From: a bacterium | GTDB taxonomy: Bacteria; T1Sed10-126 | Direction: 5' to 3' | Assembly (NCBI GenBank): GCA_003557545.1 | Contig: PWOD01000177.1 | Span: forward strand, 1 to 6,811 | DNA length: 6,811 nucleotides | Part shown: piece by piece, positions 6,705 through 6,811 of the stretch | Layout: every line of letters begins with the position of its first letter | Position numbering within the stretch: position 1 is the first letter of the stretch | The notes under the pieces: model-generated | The model's input: only the letters and a program-made list of their open reading frames with translations | Told to the model about the DNA's origin: nothing | Database searches by the model: none | Program-made: the position numbers and the translations under genes

Positions 6705-6811
6705 TCGCCTTCAGATCAAGAGTATTTATCTATAACTATAGAAAATAAAATAGAAACCACTATAAATCATGGGTTCAATAGAAAACCAACAGTTCAGGTT
6801 GTTAATGAGTC
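6417..6811 (+). CDS. Phage-type structural protein with the shared N-terminal module (3' partial)
   Basis: Fourth tandem member, running off the window after 131 full codons. ATG 6417 overlaps the previous TGA (ATGA) and gives the family N-terminus (YTIIGAPLRPG). The shared module continues with RGGYHVVDTLEDRDNIP (33-49) and RRREGMLCYVISEQKTYRL (64-82), a clean match to the RxGMxCYVxxxxKxYRL signature that recurs near the N-termini of phage tail and fibre proteins. It then departs from its neighbours: it lacks about 16 residues that they carry between YR[LF] and DDW, and the GGIxxGExFNEVPL linker is absent. Instead, residues 103-130 read YLSITIENKIETTIN followed by HGFNRKPTVQVVN, resembling a 'HN-GR-P-V-x-V' beta-strand motif of some phage tail proteins. 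The rest of the protein is unknown. A different structural role that uses the same attachment end is plausible. Confidence 0.88.
   Translation, partial: MTNYSGNYTIIGAPLRPGSKSDAYAMASANYLRGGYHVVDTLEDRDNIPPFDEEMESDLPESNRRREGMLCYVISEQKTYRLVGGVSNDDWKEVSVSPSDQEYLSITIENKIETTINHGFNRKPTVQVVNE

Noticed and set aside
3-6811. Alternative genetic code (stop codon reassignment)
   Set aside because: All four frames are open under the standard bacterial code and end at TAA or TGA where the paralogues' C-termini agree, so no reassignment is needed; TAG use cannot be tested here.

Overview
The window is AT-rich and fully coding on the + strand. It holds four head-to-tail genes of one paralogous family: gene 1 (5' end cut off), gene 2 (954 aa), gene 3 (538 aa) and gene 4 (3' end cut off). 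No gene-free gap exists; each junction is a 1- or 4-base stop/start overlap (TAATG, ATGA, ATGA). No RNA gene, mobile element, CRISPR array or terminator was seen, and the minus strand shows only shadow frames.

The proteins are modular. The intact members read: an N-terminal module of about 100-110 residues (Y-x-I-V-x-G-P-x-R start, GGYH[VI]Y, then KKGM-x-CY-x-I-x-x-x-K-x-YR), a linker (GG[IV]xxGExFNEVPL...MWxKLLYP), one to three Ig-like beta-sandwich-type modules each ending in I-x-W, two to four repeats resembling the divergent InlB B-repeat (GxYxxGDxVxI...YxFxxWxVxSGG...TFxMPxNxVxIxA), a proline bridge, and a shared C-terminal module of about 110-130 residues starting Y-Y-GA. Gene 4 begins with the same N-terminal module but then changes to a different sequence with an HGFNRKPTVQVVN motif like that of some phage tail proteins.

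The best reading is the structural (tail fibre, baseplate decoration or capsid fibre) region of a large tailed phage or prophage. Supporting points are the absence of any signal peptide, membrane segment or wall-anchor motif, the tight gene packing, and the phage-type RxGMxCYV...KxYRL and GGIxxGxxF...LLYP motifs. The host cannot be read with certainty. AT richness, missing Shine-Dalgarno sequences and abundant B-repeat-like modules fit a phage of Bacteroidota, but this is inference. The genes are probably co-transcribed and translationally coupled, giving a set of related fibres that share an attachment end and a tip-like end but differ in stalk length. Functions beyond 'modular virion surface protein' are not established by the sequence.
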